Assembly: GCF_900107835.1 (NCBI RefSeq) | Contig: NZ_FNRG01000017.1 | Span: forward strand, 26,091 to 90,090 | DNA length: 64,000 bases | Source: Oribacterium sp. KHPX15 | Lineage (GTDB): Bacteria; Bacillota; Clostridia; Lachnospirales; Lachnospiraceae | Reading direction: 5' to 3' | Shown here: positions 37,207 through 45,879 of the stretch, in pieces | Numbering within the stretch: position 1 is the first letter of the stretch | Layout: every line of letters starts with the position of its first letter | Position numbers and translations under genes: made by a program | The notes under the pieces: generated by a model | Databases searched by the model: none | What the model was told of the DNA's origin: nothing | The model's input: the letters and a program-made list of their open reading frames with translations, nothing else

Positions 37207-38190
37207 TCAGCAGCTGACATTCAATATCTGTGCCTTGCCGTGGAGCTTCATGTTTTCGCTTGAGGCGGGGATGAAAATGCAGTCGCCTTTGAAGAAGTTA
37301 ATGCTGAAGTCATCTCCGTAGAGGACGCCGCAGCCGTCGGTAACTAACAGGGCATGAAAGCTGTTCTCTTCTGCGCGGAATCCGGGCATCTGGCGGCCTT
37401 CGGTGTTTAGAAGCCAGCGCTCCACCTGGAAATATTTGCAGCGGGTGAGAAGCTCGCTGGCGCGGCCGTTCTCGTACTTCAGAACTCTCATGGGCTGGCG
37501 CGGCTTGGAGCTTGCCTTGAGGTTCGCAACCTTCAGTGCCTTTTCAATATGGAGAGGTCGCTTGTTTCCGTTCTTGTCCACGCGGTTGTAGTCGTAGAAT
37601 CTGTAGGTAAGGTTGCTGCTTTCCTGGATCTCTGCTATCAGGGCACCGGCGCCGATGGCATGTACGGTTCCGGATTCTATATAGAAGAGGTCGTTCTTGA
37701 ATATCTTCACGTGGTTAAGGTGCTTTTCTATCTTTCCGGTTTCGATGCCTCTTCTGACCTGGGCCTCCGTAACGTCATGGCTGAAGCCGTAAACAAGCTT
37801 TGCTCCCGGCTTTGCGTCGAGAACATACCACATTTCGGTCTTACCTAAGGAGCCGTTTTCATGGGCAAATGCATACTCATCGTCGGGGTGAACCTGCACG
37901 GACAGGTCCTGTTTCGCGTCTATGAGTTTTATCAGGATAGGCAGCTCCGGCTTGCCGCCCATGGTTTCCAGGGGGTGGGTGCCGAGATATTCGGGGTGCT
38001 CCCGGAGGATTTCCGTAAGTGGTCTGCCGTCCTCAAGGGTCGAAGGGCCGTCGGGGTGCGTGGAGCAGACCCAGGCCTCCGCAAAGGGGTTAATGTCTAT
38101 ATTTAGATTGAAATCGTCATTTAGTTTTGTGCCGCCCCATAGGTAATCCTGTGCCGCCGGCTTCAAAACAAATGGTGTTTTTTCTTTCAT
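37207..38190 (-). CDS. manA: mannose-6-phosphate isomerase, class I
   Basis: A 327-residue enzyme converting fructose-6-phosphate and mannose-6-phosphate, feeding GDP-mannose synthesis. It opens FVLKPAAQDYLWGGTKL, with LSVQVHPDDEYA (zinc site, QVHPDD), KTEMWYVLDA and YIESGTVHAIG. ATG 38190 is preferred because GAGG is 6 nt upstream; an ATG four codons earlier has no site. ManC lies immediately upstream on the same strand, and two palindromes lie in between. Confidence 0.93.
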   Translation of the reverse strand: MKEKTPFVLKPAAQDYLWGGTKLNDDFNLNIDINPFAEAWVCSTHPDGPSTLEDGRPLTEILREHPEYLGTHPLETMGGKPELPILIKLIDAKQDLSVQVHPDDEYAFAHENGSLGKTEMWYVLDAKPGAKLVYGFSHDVTEAQVRRGIETGKIEKHLNHVKIFKNDLFYIESGTVHAIGAGALIAEIQESSNLTYRFYDYNRVDKNGNKRPLHIEKALKVANLKASSKPRQPMRVLKYENGRASELLTRCKYFQVERWLLNTEGRQMPGFRAEENSFHALLVTDGCGVLYGDDFSINFFKGDCIFIPASSENMKLHGKAQILNVSC

Positions 38191-38203
38191 AATTGTCCTC
38201 ATA

Positions 38204-38284
38204 CCACCGATTTACATCGGTGGCACATATAGTAATGGGAAGTATTTTTACACTATTATTCATATCACCGATTTCCATCGGTGA
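38204..38284. promoter_or_regulatory. two near-identical palindromes before manA
   Basis: CCACCGAT-TTAC-ATCGGTGG (38204-38223) and TCACCGAT-TTCC-ATCGGTGA (38265-38284) are perfect 8-bp palindromes 61 bp apart within an imperfect 61-bp tandem repeat. They may be operator sites or stable RNA hairpins controlling manA. Confidence 0.65.
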
Positions 38285-38376
38285 CATAAATAGTTATGGA
38301 ATATATTCACATCAATCTGTTCTGTAAATGCATGTTTTAACCGTTTATCTCTGTATAGATGAAAACCAATATCCCA

Positions 38377-39690
38377 TTACAATTCATATTTCTTCTTATC
38401 GCCGACATTGATGTCCTTGCCGAGCTGCACTTCGATGAGCTGCAGGCCTTCGTCACCGGCGATGACGGTGTGCTTCGTGCCTGCTGCCATGGTCACCACG
38501 TCGCCGGGCTTGATAGGCTGCTCCATGCCGTCAACGATGGTTTTGCCGGTGCCCTGAATGACGTTCCAGATTTCGTCGCGGTGCTCGTGGGAATGGTAAT
38601 TCATCCTATGACCGGGCTTGAGAGTGGCCTTGATGGTCAGGGAATTTTCCTCCACGTCAAGGATTCTGTAGGTTCCCCAGGACTTGTCGGCGAACATGAT
38701 CTGCTGGTCAATGGCGTCCACGTATGGCTTGATCTGAGCGCTCTGCTCCTTGTCGGACACAAGAATGCCTTCGGGGCTTGCGGAAATCACCATATCCTTG
38801 AGGCCCATGCCGAGGATCGGGATGCCAAGTTCGTTGATGATGTGAACATTGGCACACTGATCGTTCACCTGTCCATTTCCGATAATGTTTTCGTCCATAA
38901 CTTCGGTGAGGGTGTTCCAGGTTCCGACGTCCTTCCACTCGCCTTCGTAGCGCACGACCTCGATGCTCTTTTCGTTCTCAACGACTGCGTAGTCAAATGA
39001 AATCTTCCTGAGGTTCTCATAGTCCGAGAAGAGCTCGGCGTAGTCTGAGGTGCCGAGAAGTTCCTTCGCCTTGTCGAGAACGTAGGAAAGCTTGTAGGCG
39101 AAAACGCCGCCGTTCCAGAGGGCGCCGGCCTCGATGTATTCCTTCGCTTTTTCCTCGGTGGGCTTTTCGGTGAAGGCGTAGGCAGCATTACCCTTCTCGT
39201 CCTTTATGGGCTTAATGTAGCCGTACTTGTCGCTGGGGTAGGTGGGCTGAATGCCCATGAGGACCAGGTTCTTGTCGCCTTTCTCTGCTTTTTCGTAGAG
39301 CTTGTTTACGCACTCGAAGTAGGAGAAATCCACGTAGGGGTCAACGGGGCACACAACTACTGCCTCGTTTTCCGGCACCTGCTTTTCATCGTGGAGGTAG
39401 GCGGTGGCCAGAGCGATGGCTGCAAATGTATCTCTTCTGCAGGGTTCCACGCTGATGCCAACGTCGTAGCCCAGTTGGTTATGGATGGAGGATACCTGAG
39501 ATTTGCTGGTGGCGATGGTCACTTTGGCGTCCGGGTCTACGGTTTTGATCTGGTCGTAGATGCGCTGGACCATGGAGGCGTACTCGCCGTCTGATTTTTT
39601 GAAGATTTTTATAAACTGTTTGGAGCGGATGTCGTTGGAAAGGGGCCAGAGGCGCTTTCCGCTGCCGCCGGATAGTAAAATTATATTCAT
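38377..39690 (-). CDS. manC: mannose-1-phosphate guanylyltransferase with cupin domain
   Basis: A 437-residue protein making GDP-mannose. The N-terminal NTP-transferase domain has LLSGGSGKRLWPLS and VVCPVDPYVD, with GAYIKP-like and FTEKPTEEKA segments. The C-terminal cupin has MNYHSHEHRDEIWNVIQGTG and AGTKHTVIAG. The start at ATG 39690 follows GGAAAC. GDP-mannose may go to mannose, or to fucose or another derived sugar in the polymer. Confidence 0.93.
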   Translation of the reverse strand: MNIILLSGGSGKRLWPLSNDIRSKQFIKIFKKSDGEYASMVQRIYDQIKTVDPDAKVTIATSKSQVSSIHNQLGYDVGISVEPCRRDTFAAIALATAYLHDEKQVPENEAVVVCPVDPYVDFSYFECVNKLYEKAEKGDKNLVLMGIQPTYPSDKYGYIKPIKDEKGNAAYAFTEKPTEEKAKEYIEAGALWNGGVFAYKLSYVLDKAKELLGTSDYAELFSDYENLRKISFDYAVVENEKSIEVVRYEGEWKDVGTWNTLTEVMDENIIGNGQVNDQCANVHIINELGIPILGMGLKDMVISASPEGILVSDKEQSAQIKPYVDAIDQQIMFADKSWGTYRILDVEENSLTIKATLKPGHRMNYHSHEHRDEIWNVIQGTGKTIVDGMEQPIKPGDVVTMAAGTKHTVIAGDEGLQLIEVQLGKDINVGDKKKYEL

Positions 39691-39720
39691 GTTTGTTTCC
39701 TTTAGTCTTTGATAACGGAC

Positions 39721-39874
39721 GGAAATGCAAGGGTTGCGCAACGGCCCACGAGATTGAAAGTACATCCTGTTCCGAGTGTTCGCCCCCGATCACACTGACG
39801 TGTGTCTGGGTCGGACACTCAGAACAGGATGTTCTTTCAACTCGCAAGCCTAGTTACACATCCCTTGCATTTCC
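39721..39874. repeat. 154-nt long interrupted hairpin (MITE-like)
   Basis: GGAAATGCAAGGG (39721-39733) pairs perfectly with 39862-39874. Inside, ATTGAAAG / CTTTCAA, ACATCCTGTTC / GAACAGGATGT, GAGTGT / ACACTC and CACAC/GTGTG continue the pairing to the centre near 39798. It sits between manC and the ThDP enzyme, with no clear target duplication. No gene fits it. Confidence 0.75.
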
Positions 39875-39913
39875 TGGTTATTTAAATGGTTATTGGTAAA
39901 CAGAATAATAAAA

Positions 39914-42289
39914 CTAATTTACCCTTTTAACAAGCATAACTTTGTTCATCTCATCGTCAGACAAATAGGGATCCATGTCCTCCAGTGGCGGGCTGACGAT
40001 GGAGCCGTCGGGGAGTTTCTTCGCAGCGGACTTCGGGAGGAACTGCTGGGACATGGTCACCATGATCTCGCAGATTACGGGGCCTTCTGTATCGAAGGTT
40101 TTCTGCACTGCGGCTTCCAGGTCCTGGTTGTGCCATACCCTCATGAAGGGGTAGCCGTAGGCTGCGGCCAGTTTCTCCATGTCCGGGAAGCTGAGGTCGT
40201 TAATGCCTTCGACGCCGGAGTCAACGCCGATTCCTACAAGGGGCTCTCCTTTGAACAGGTTCGACTGGGTCTGTCTGATGGAGTGGTAGCCGCCGTTGTT
40301 GATGAGGAATATCTTTATAGGAAGCTTGTGACTTATTATGGTCTGAAGCTCCTGAAGGTTCATCTGGATGGAGCCGTCGCCTGTGAGAAGGATGATGTCA
40401 TGCTTCTCGTATGGCGGGTAGGTTTCTTCTTTTCCGGTCCAGTACGGGTCGCGTATTTCTGCCTGAAGACGCTCGTCCACGGTTTCATGGTAGGATGGGT
40501 CGCCGGAAGCATTAACGGAATGGACAGCTACGGCTGCGCCTATGGCTGCCGGGAGGCCGTATCCCATGGAGGCAACGCCGTCCTGGGAGATGAAGCGGGT
40601 TCCGTTCTTAATGATGTAAGCCTGGCCGCCGGCTACGCAGGGGGAGCCGTTGCCAACTACTGTTACCTGGCCGGGCTCTGCCATGCGGGAAATGACGTCC
40701 ACAACGGCGTAGACATTGGCACGGTTCTCAGGGTCGTCCTGTTTGTCGGGAGCTTCGCTGTTTGGTGTGAAGTGCTCCGGAAGGACGGTGGGGTAGTTTT
40801 GTCTATAGAAGGCGCAGGTCTCGAGCCAGGTGAGGTTGGAGGCAGCACCGCCAACAACTTCCTTTGCTTTTTCTGTGTGGCAAATGCTTGCGGCATCCTC
40901 GCGGTTCATGCCTTCGCCGCCCTTGAAAAGAGGGTTGTCTCTGGTGACGCCCATTTTGTCAAGCTCATGGAGCAGAGCCTTGAGGAGCGCTCTTGCATCT
41001 GCGTGAACCGGGAGATCGCAGTGAACTGATGGCTTTCTGAGCTCATCTGCGTCGATGTCGTTTACGATAACGTAGGCTTCTCTTGCCCAGGTCGTGAAGT
41101 TGTAGCCTACCTGACGGATGTTGAGTCGGGAGCCAATGCTGAGAATCAGGTCAGAATTCTGTACTGCGATGTTTCCGGGGCGATCGCCTCGTCCACCGGG
41201 GCGTCCAACGTAAAGCGGATCCTCTGTGGGGATGATGTCGGGGGCATTCCAGCCGACTACTATAGGAATATTGAGTCTGTGGGCAACCTCAAGGAAGAGG
41301 GTTTCTGCACCGGCGATGCGTATTCCGTTTCCTGTATAGAAGATTGGGCGCTTTGATGCTGCCACCTTCTCGATGATCTTCTTTGGGATAGTCGGGTCAA
41401 GTGGCGGTACCGGCTTCTCGCGGTCAGCGGTGTTGCCGTCTTCGAAACGGAGGTGAAGGTTGCTGTTAATTCCGGCTTTATTCAGAAGAGCTAATGCGTC
41501 AGCATTTGAAAGTTCTGATGCATCTGCGGTGTTAGCATTTGAGGAAGCTGCTGTTTGTTTCAGAAGCTCTGCGGTATCGGAATTTGAAGAATCCGGTGTT
41601 TCTGCATCTTTGTTAAGTGCTTTTTCATCGGATTGTACTTTACTTTCAGAAAGTGCTGAATTTTTATCCAAAATTTCGTATTTACGCCATCCGTCGCCTC
41701 CTGCTTCATAATCCTCAGGATCGAAGCCTACCAGGTCGTCTGTCTCGATGAAAGTTCCCTGAACGTCAACGGGGATATCCAGCCAGACCGGACCGGGGCG
41801 GCCAGTCTGTGAGAGGTAGATGCATTTTTCCACAGCATAGCGGACTCTCATGGGGTCACTGAGCATTTCCGCATATTTTGTCATGCAGGTGATGGACTTT
41901 GTGATCTCAAATTCCTGATCTCCCATGGCTCTAAGGCGAGTACCGTTCTGCTCTTCTGCCCAGCGGGCGGTATTGTCATAACGGACCTGTCCGGAAACTA
42001 CGATCATGGGTATGGAGTCGAGCCAGGCGCCCAGAACGCCGGTGATGGCATTGGTGCCGCCGGGGCCCGAGGTCACGCAAAGAAGAGCCGGGCGGTTATA
42101 TATACGGGCATAGGCTTCCGCTGCCATGGCGCAGGCCTGCTCATGATGCTGATAAAGTGTATGCATACCTTTCTGGTGTCCGAAGGCATCGTTAAGATGC
42201 ATGGCGCCGCCGCCTGTGACAGAGAAGTTCTGGGTGATACCGTTTTTGACAAGTGTTTCAGATATGTACTTCGCTAGTTTTATCCTCAT
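39914..42289 (-). CDS. thiamine diphosphate-dependent enzyme (acetolactate synthase-like), expanded
   Basis: A 791-residue ThDP enzyme. Catalytic Glu50 is in YQHHEQACAMAA. SGPGGTNAITGVLGAW and the ThDP motif GDGSIQMNLQELQ...INNGGY are present. Acetolactate synthase relatives are about 550-600 residues. The extra length is mainly residues 195-295 (DNA about 41405-41707), Ser/Asn/Ala/Asp-rich with SNANTADASELSNADA, plus segments near 455-500 and 605-635. In a sugar locus it could form a branched-chain or acylated sugar, as YerE does, rather than valine precursors. GGAG precedes the ATG. Confidence 0.85.
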   Translation of the reverse strand: MRIKLAKYISETLVKNGITQNFSVTGGGAMHLNDAFGHQKGMHTLYQHHEQACAMAAEAYARIYNRPALLCVTSGPGGTNAITGVLGAWLDSIPMIVVSGQVRYDNTARWAEEQNGTRLRAMGDQEFEITKSITCMTKYAEMLSDPMRVRYAVEKCIYLSQTGRPGPVWLDIPVDVQGTFIETDDLVGFDPEDYEAGGDGWRKYEILDKNSALSESKVQSDEKALNKDAETPDSSNSDTAELLKQTAASSNANTADASELSNADALALLNKAGINSNLHLRFEDGNTADREKPVPPLDPTIPKKIIEKVAASKRPIFYTGNGIRIAGAETLFLEVAHRLNIPIVVGWNAPDIIPTEDPLYVGRPGGRGDRPGNIAVQNSDLILSIGSRLNIRQVGYNFTTWAREAYVIVNDIDADELRKPSVHCDLPVHADARALLKALLHELDKMGVTRDNPLFKGGEGMNREDAASICHTEKAKEVVGGAASNLTWLETCAFYRQNYPTVLPEHFTPNSEAPDKQDDPENRANVYAVVDVISRMAEPGQVTVVGNGSPCVAGGQAYIIKNGTRFISQDGVASMGYGLPAAIGAAVAVHSVNASGDPSYHETVDERLQAEIRDPYWTGKEETYPPYEKHDIILLTGDGSIQMNLQELQTIISHKLPIKIFLINNGGYHSIRQTQSNLFKGEPLVGIGVDSGVEGINDLSFPDMEKLAAAYGYPFMRVWHNQDLEAAVQKTFDTEGPVICEIMVTMSQQFLPKSAAKKLPDGSIVSPPLEDMDPYLSDDEMNKVMLVKRVN

Positions 42290-42506
42290 TTAGTTCTCCA
42301 TTCTGCTGCTTTTCGGGCAGCTTTATTTTCCGATGTAATTCATTCATTCCATTTTAAGATATGGGGCCTCTGTGGCGCAACCTTAAAATTTATACATAAA
42401 ATAATGCAAAGGATCTGTAATTGGGTGATCTCCCTTTTTATCCTTATTCTTATTAATTTAAGTTAAGCCATAAATTTTTAGTTTCTAATCGTTATCTTAA
42501 TATACG

Positions 42507-42998
42507 AACTCAAATATTTTGTATTCAATCGCCTTACAACGGGTGACTCAATTAGAATAATTTCGGATTTGAGGTCATGTCTGCAGCACTCATCGGATGA
42601 CCCAAAAGGAAGATTCCTTGAAGTTAAGTCAATCAGGCACCTTGTGGTAGATGACCCAAAAAGAGCAATATTGGGTTTTAGGTCACGTTTACAGCGGCCA
42701 TCGGATGACCCAAAAGGAAGATTCCTTGAAATTAAGTCAATCAGGCACCTTGTGGTAGATGACCCAAATAGAGCAATACTAAGCTTGAGGTCATGTCTAC
42801 AGCACTCATCGGATGACCCAAAAGGAATATTTCATGATATGAGGTCAATCCGCTACCTAGTGGTAGATGACTCAAAAAGAGCAATACTGGGTTTGAGGTC
42901 ATTTCTAATTATAGTTGTCCAAAAATTGGGGCAACTAAAATCTTTTGTGTCCTTGACAAGGGGTACAATTCAAAAAAATAACTCAAATATTTTGTATT
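42507..42998. repeat. heptamer array D (54-bp period) between 19-bp direct repeats
   Basis: Fourteen heptamers start every 27 bp from 42544 to 42895 with no register slip. The units match array A in inverted orientation, including the leading GCCTTAC-ACGGGTGACTCAA block. AACTCAAATATTTTGTATT occurs at 42507-42525 and again at 42980-42998, bracketing the array. The open frame 42569-43000 only translates repeats. The stretch 42290-42506 shows nothing else. Confidence 0.9.
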
Positions 42999-43003
42999 AA
43001 CTC

Positions 43004-43036
43004 AAAAAGGAACTCAAATGATTTGAGTTCCTTTTT
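43004..43036 (-). terminator. terminator after the TSUP gene
   Basis: AAAAAGGAACTCAAAT and its complement form a 16-bp hairpin with T runs on both sides, 50 bp after the TSUP stop. Confidence 0.85.
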
Positions 43037-43088
43037 GAAATTTAAAATTTATAGAATGATTCCTGATGAATTTCTAGTTGGATTTGCA

Positions 43089-43856
43089 TCATACAATATG
43101 CTCTACGCCGATTTTTACAGCAAGCAGCATCAGTACAATCATGATGGACGGACGGACGAGTCTGATGCCGTTTTTCATCATGAGGCCGGCGCCGATGTAG
43201 TTGCCGAGCATGTTGCAGAGAGCGCAGGGGATGCCGAGGGCGAAGAGGGTGTTGCCACTCATTATAAATATGACGAGGGAGGTGATGTTGGTGGTGAGGT
43301 TAATGGCTTTGGTCTGGCCGTTAGCACTCTTTACGCCGAGTTTAGCAAATACTGTGAATGCAATTATGAGGAAGGTTCCTGTTCCGGGGCCATAAAGTCC
43401 GTCATAGAAGCCGATGATAAGGGCTGCCGCAACGGCGGTGATGTAGGTTCGTCTGTCCGGAACTGCTTCAGTGTCTCCGTTATCTTTGAAGAGATTTTTG
43501 TTAATAACGATGAAGGCTGTCACCGGCAGCACAAACATAAGCACGGTCACAAGCACTTTTTCCGGTATATGAAGACTGAGTCTTGCTCCCATAGAAGAGC
43601 CAATGATTGCTGCCACTATGGATGGCACTGCGATTTTCCAGTTGATGAGGCCCTGCTTAATGAATCTCGCGGTGGCGACTGTGGTTCCGCAGGTGCTGGA
43701 CAGCTTGTTGGTGGCTATGGCCATGTGTGCCGGGAGTCCAGCCAAAAGATAAGCCGGGAGGGATATCAGCCCTCCGCCTCCACCGATGGAATCCACAAAT
43801 CCCGCAATAAATAGAAGCGGGCAGCAAATCAGATAGGTTGTTAAAGTCAATTCCAT
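43089..43856 (-). CDS. TSUP (TauE/SafE) family membrane permease
   Basis: A 255-residue protein with seven or eight membrane helices. LLFIAGFVDSIGGGGGLISLPAYLL is the typical first repeat and GFYDGLYGPGTGTFLIIAF the second repeat. The family exports sulfite, sulfonates or other small anions. The substrate is unknown. It has its own terminator and appears to be a single-gene unit unrelated to the polysaccharide genes. Confidence 0.9.
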   Translation of the reverse strand: MELTLTTYLICCPLLFIAGFVDSIGGGGGLISLPAYLLAGLPAHMAIATNKLSSTCGTTVATARFIKQGLINWKIAVPSIVAAIIGSSMGARLSLHIPEKVLVTVLMFVLPVTAFIVINKNLFKDNGDTEAVPDRRTYITAVAAALIIGFYDGLYGPGTGTFLIIAFTVFAKLGVKSANGQTKAINLTTNITSLVIFIMSGNTLFALGIPCALCNMLGNYIGAGLMMKNGIRLVRPSIMIVLMLLAVKIGVEHIV

Positions 43857-44010
43857 AATCGTTTCCCTTACTCTTATATTAACGATTTTTAATTATATTT
43901 TTTGACGTACAGATGCCGATCTAATCGGCTTTCTTGTGTTATTGAATTATTTGCCAAGAACATTAAAAAAGCGGGGGTTAATCCATTCAGACAAATTTTA
44001 TGTTCTATAC

Positions 44011-45333
44011 TTACCGTAGAAACAGCTTCCAGATCCTCGATTTATCAAAGAGCACGATGCACACATCCATGAACAGATGGGCAATGAGGGTGCTGACCAG
44101 GACGCCATTGGCCTTAAGCAGGAAGCCCGAATGGAATCCGTACCAGGTAACTCCCGCTGTATACGCTCCCATTAGTATAACGAAGGGGAAGTTTTTTACA
44201 ATACCTGTGATGTCGCTTTTGAAGCCTTCCCAGGTGACGTCAAAGTAGAAAAGACGGCCAACTACCAGCATTACGAAGTATATGATGAGACTTTCGTAGT
44301 TGTAGCTTTCGTAAATGAACCTTATATATAGAAGGATAAACACCACGTAGATGGAGCTTACGAGTCTCATGGAGGCTCTCTGCTTGGCATCGATATGGCG
44401 CATGGGCACTAGGATCCGGTCAAGGATTCGATTCAGAAGCATTGACAGAAGCAGGAAAAGTAGGAGCAGCCAGTCCTTGTAGTCGTTCCACATAGCGTTA
44501 ATGCTGTCCACGTTTATGCGGTCGCCGATGATGTAGTACAGCGACAGGAGCAGCAGGATCGAGGTGCTGGCGAATACAAGTTCGTAGAAGGATTCTATGA
44601 ATTCCAGCGGGCGGCGATACCTGAAGTCCGGGGTTCTGCGACCGATAAGTCTGCGACGTTGGTTCCTGCCACGGTTGCGGCTAATGTTTCGGCTCCGACT
44701 TCTGCCGGCGCTCCGGCTGATGTTCCGGCTTTCAGGGGCGATAACTCTACTTCCGCTTCGGTTTATGCTTGCTCTTTGAGAAATCTCCGTATCACCGTTC
44801 CTGCCTGAGCTTACACCGTCTCTTTCGCTTCGGCCTCTATTCAGACTCTGACTATCGTCAATGTTTAAATCCCGAATTCTTTCATTAGTTCTTCCAACTC
44901 TTCTTCCGATGGTTTCTCTATGTCTTTCTTCGCCATCTTCCATACCAATATCAGATTCGGAAACCCTGGAGATGCTTCGGTTTATGCAGGCCAGGTTTCT
45001 GCGATTTGTTTTAACTTCTGAATCTTCCTCGTCGTAGAAATCATCTGAGTCATCATAAATGTCATCCTCATCTGATTCCAAATCATCACCAATTGTATTT
45101 CTTTCAGATACATGGCGTGAAACCCGTCGAAGATTTCCTTCAGAAATTTCATCAGGGTCATCTAATTCTTCCTGATCTTCTTCCGGTATCTCCTCCGGGT
45201 CTATTTCCTGCCAGATTCTGGCCGTCATAAATATTATCCCCATAACAATGACAAGTCCGGCCAGGGATACAAGGAAGAAGGATATGGCCATGTCCTTATC
45301 AAAATAGTGCTGCGCGTAGTTTAAATATTCCAT
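44011..45333 (-). CDS. membrane protein with long Arg/Ser-rich linker
   Basis: A 440-residue protein: one helix at about 17-38, a 200-residue hydrophilic segment (about 43-240), then six or seven helices. The C-terminal FLLKANGVLVSTLIAHLFMD and VTWYGFHSGF suggest a conserved membrane domain I do not recognise. The linker is first acidic (DESDEDDIYDD-like), then basic (NRSGSRV, RNISRSAGRSRSRNISRNRG), with INRSxSRV twice. It may be another repeat-expanded protein. GAGG lies 7 nt before the start. Confidence 0.65.
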   Translation of the reverse strand: MEYLNYAQHYFDKDMAISFFLVSLAGLVIVMGIIFMTARIWQEIDPEEIPEEDQEELDDPDEISEGNLRRVSRHVSERNTIGDDLESDEDDIYDDSDDFYDEEDSEVKTNRRNLACINRSISRVSESDIGMEDGEERHRETIGRRVGRTNERIRDLNIDDSQSLNRGRSERDGVSSGRNGDTEISQRASINRSGSRVIAPESRNISRSAGRSRSRNISRNRGRNQRRRLIGRRTPDFRYRRPLEFIESFYELVFASTSILLLLSLYYIIGDRINVDSINAMWNDYKDWLLLLFLLLSMLLNRILDRILVPMRHIDAKQRASMRLVSSIYVVFILLYIRFIYESYNYESLIIYFVMLVVGRLFYFDVTWEGFKSDITGIVKNFPFVILMGAYTAGVTWYGFHSGFLLKANGVLVSTLIAHLFMDVCIVLFDKSRIWKLFLR

Positions 45334-45501
45334 TTAATTTCCTCAAAAATAGAGCTCTCAACCTACAACTAAAGTACTTATATTTTGAAATAGTCTTCTT
45401 ATAAATAAGCAGCTAGTGTTTTCACATCGCACAACCCTAACACTTGGACCGTTCCCGGTCAATGAACTTTAATTATAATTCAGTTAATTTTCATAATCTG
45501 G

Positions 45502-45879
45502 GTAACAGTTCAGCCGGCAATGGTTCGCGAAGACCGTGGTCGACTCTTTTCCCCACCATCCGGAGTTATTGGAACCACTGATTGACCTTAAAACTCAGAA
45601 TTCAGAATATAAGTCAATGTAACCCGCCATTCAGGATGACCCAAATCCTGATTACCTGAAATTGAGTCAATGTAACCTGCCATTCAGGATGACCCAAATC
45701 CTGATTACCTGAAATTAAGTCATTATAAGCTGCCATTCAGGATGACCCAAATCCTGATTACCTGAAATTAAGTCATTATAAGCTGCCATTCAGGATGACT
45801 CAAATGCTGGTAACCGGAATATGGGTCAATGTAATGCCTTGTTCACTGCAAAAATAAGGCATCCTGGCTGAACTGTTAC
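45502..45879. mobile_element. 378-bp MITE with IS66-like ends and 8-bp target duplication
   Basis: Terminal inverted repeats are GTAACAGTTCAGCCGG (45502-45517) and, on the other strand, GTAACAGTTCAGCCAGG (45879 inward). TAATCTGG directly flanks both ends (45494-45501 and 45880-45887). IS66 elements have GTAA ends and 8-bp duplications, so a non-autonomous IS66 derivative is likely. No transposase is encoded. The centre is heptamer array E. Confidence 0.85.
45583..45828. repeat. heptamer array E (53-bp period) inside the MITE
   Basis: Ten heptamers: TGACCTT, TAAGTCA, TGACCCA, TGAGTCA, TGACCCA, TAAGTCA, TGACCCA, TAAGTCA, TGACTCA, TGGGTCA. They start at 45583, 45610, 45637, 45663, 45690, 45716, 45743, 45769, 45796 and 45822. 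Spacers are 20 nt between units and 19 (once 20) within. The other parts of the gap 45334-46186 hold a short ATTCCAT/GCTGTC minisatellite near 45923-45970 and a T-rich tract with several TTTTTGTCA. Confidence 0.92.

Noticed and set aside
39479..39847. 122-codon open frame through the long hairpin
   Set aside because: Overlaps manC on the same strand in another frame and includes both hairpin arms.
42569..43000. 143-codon open frame in array D
   Set aside because: Translation of the inverted copy of the same repeat; no ribosome site.
25492..45828. CRISPR arrays
   Set aside because: The constant part is only 7 nt, alternates in orientation, and the spacers are themselves repeated; no cas gene is present.
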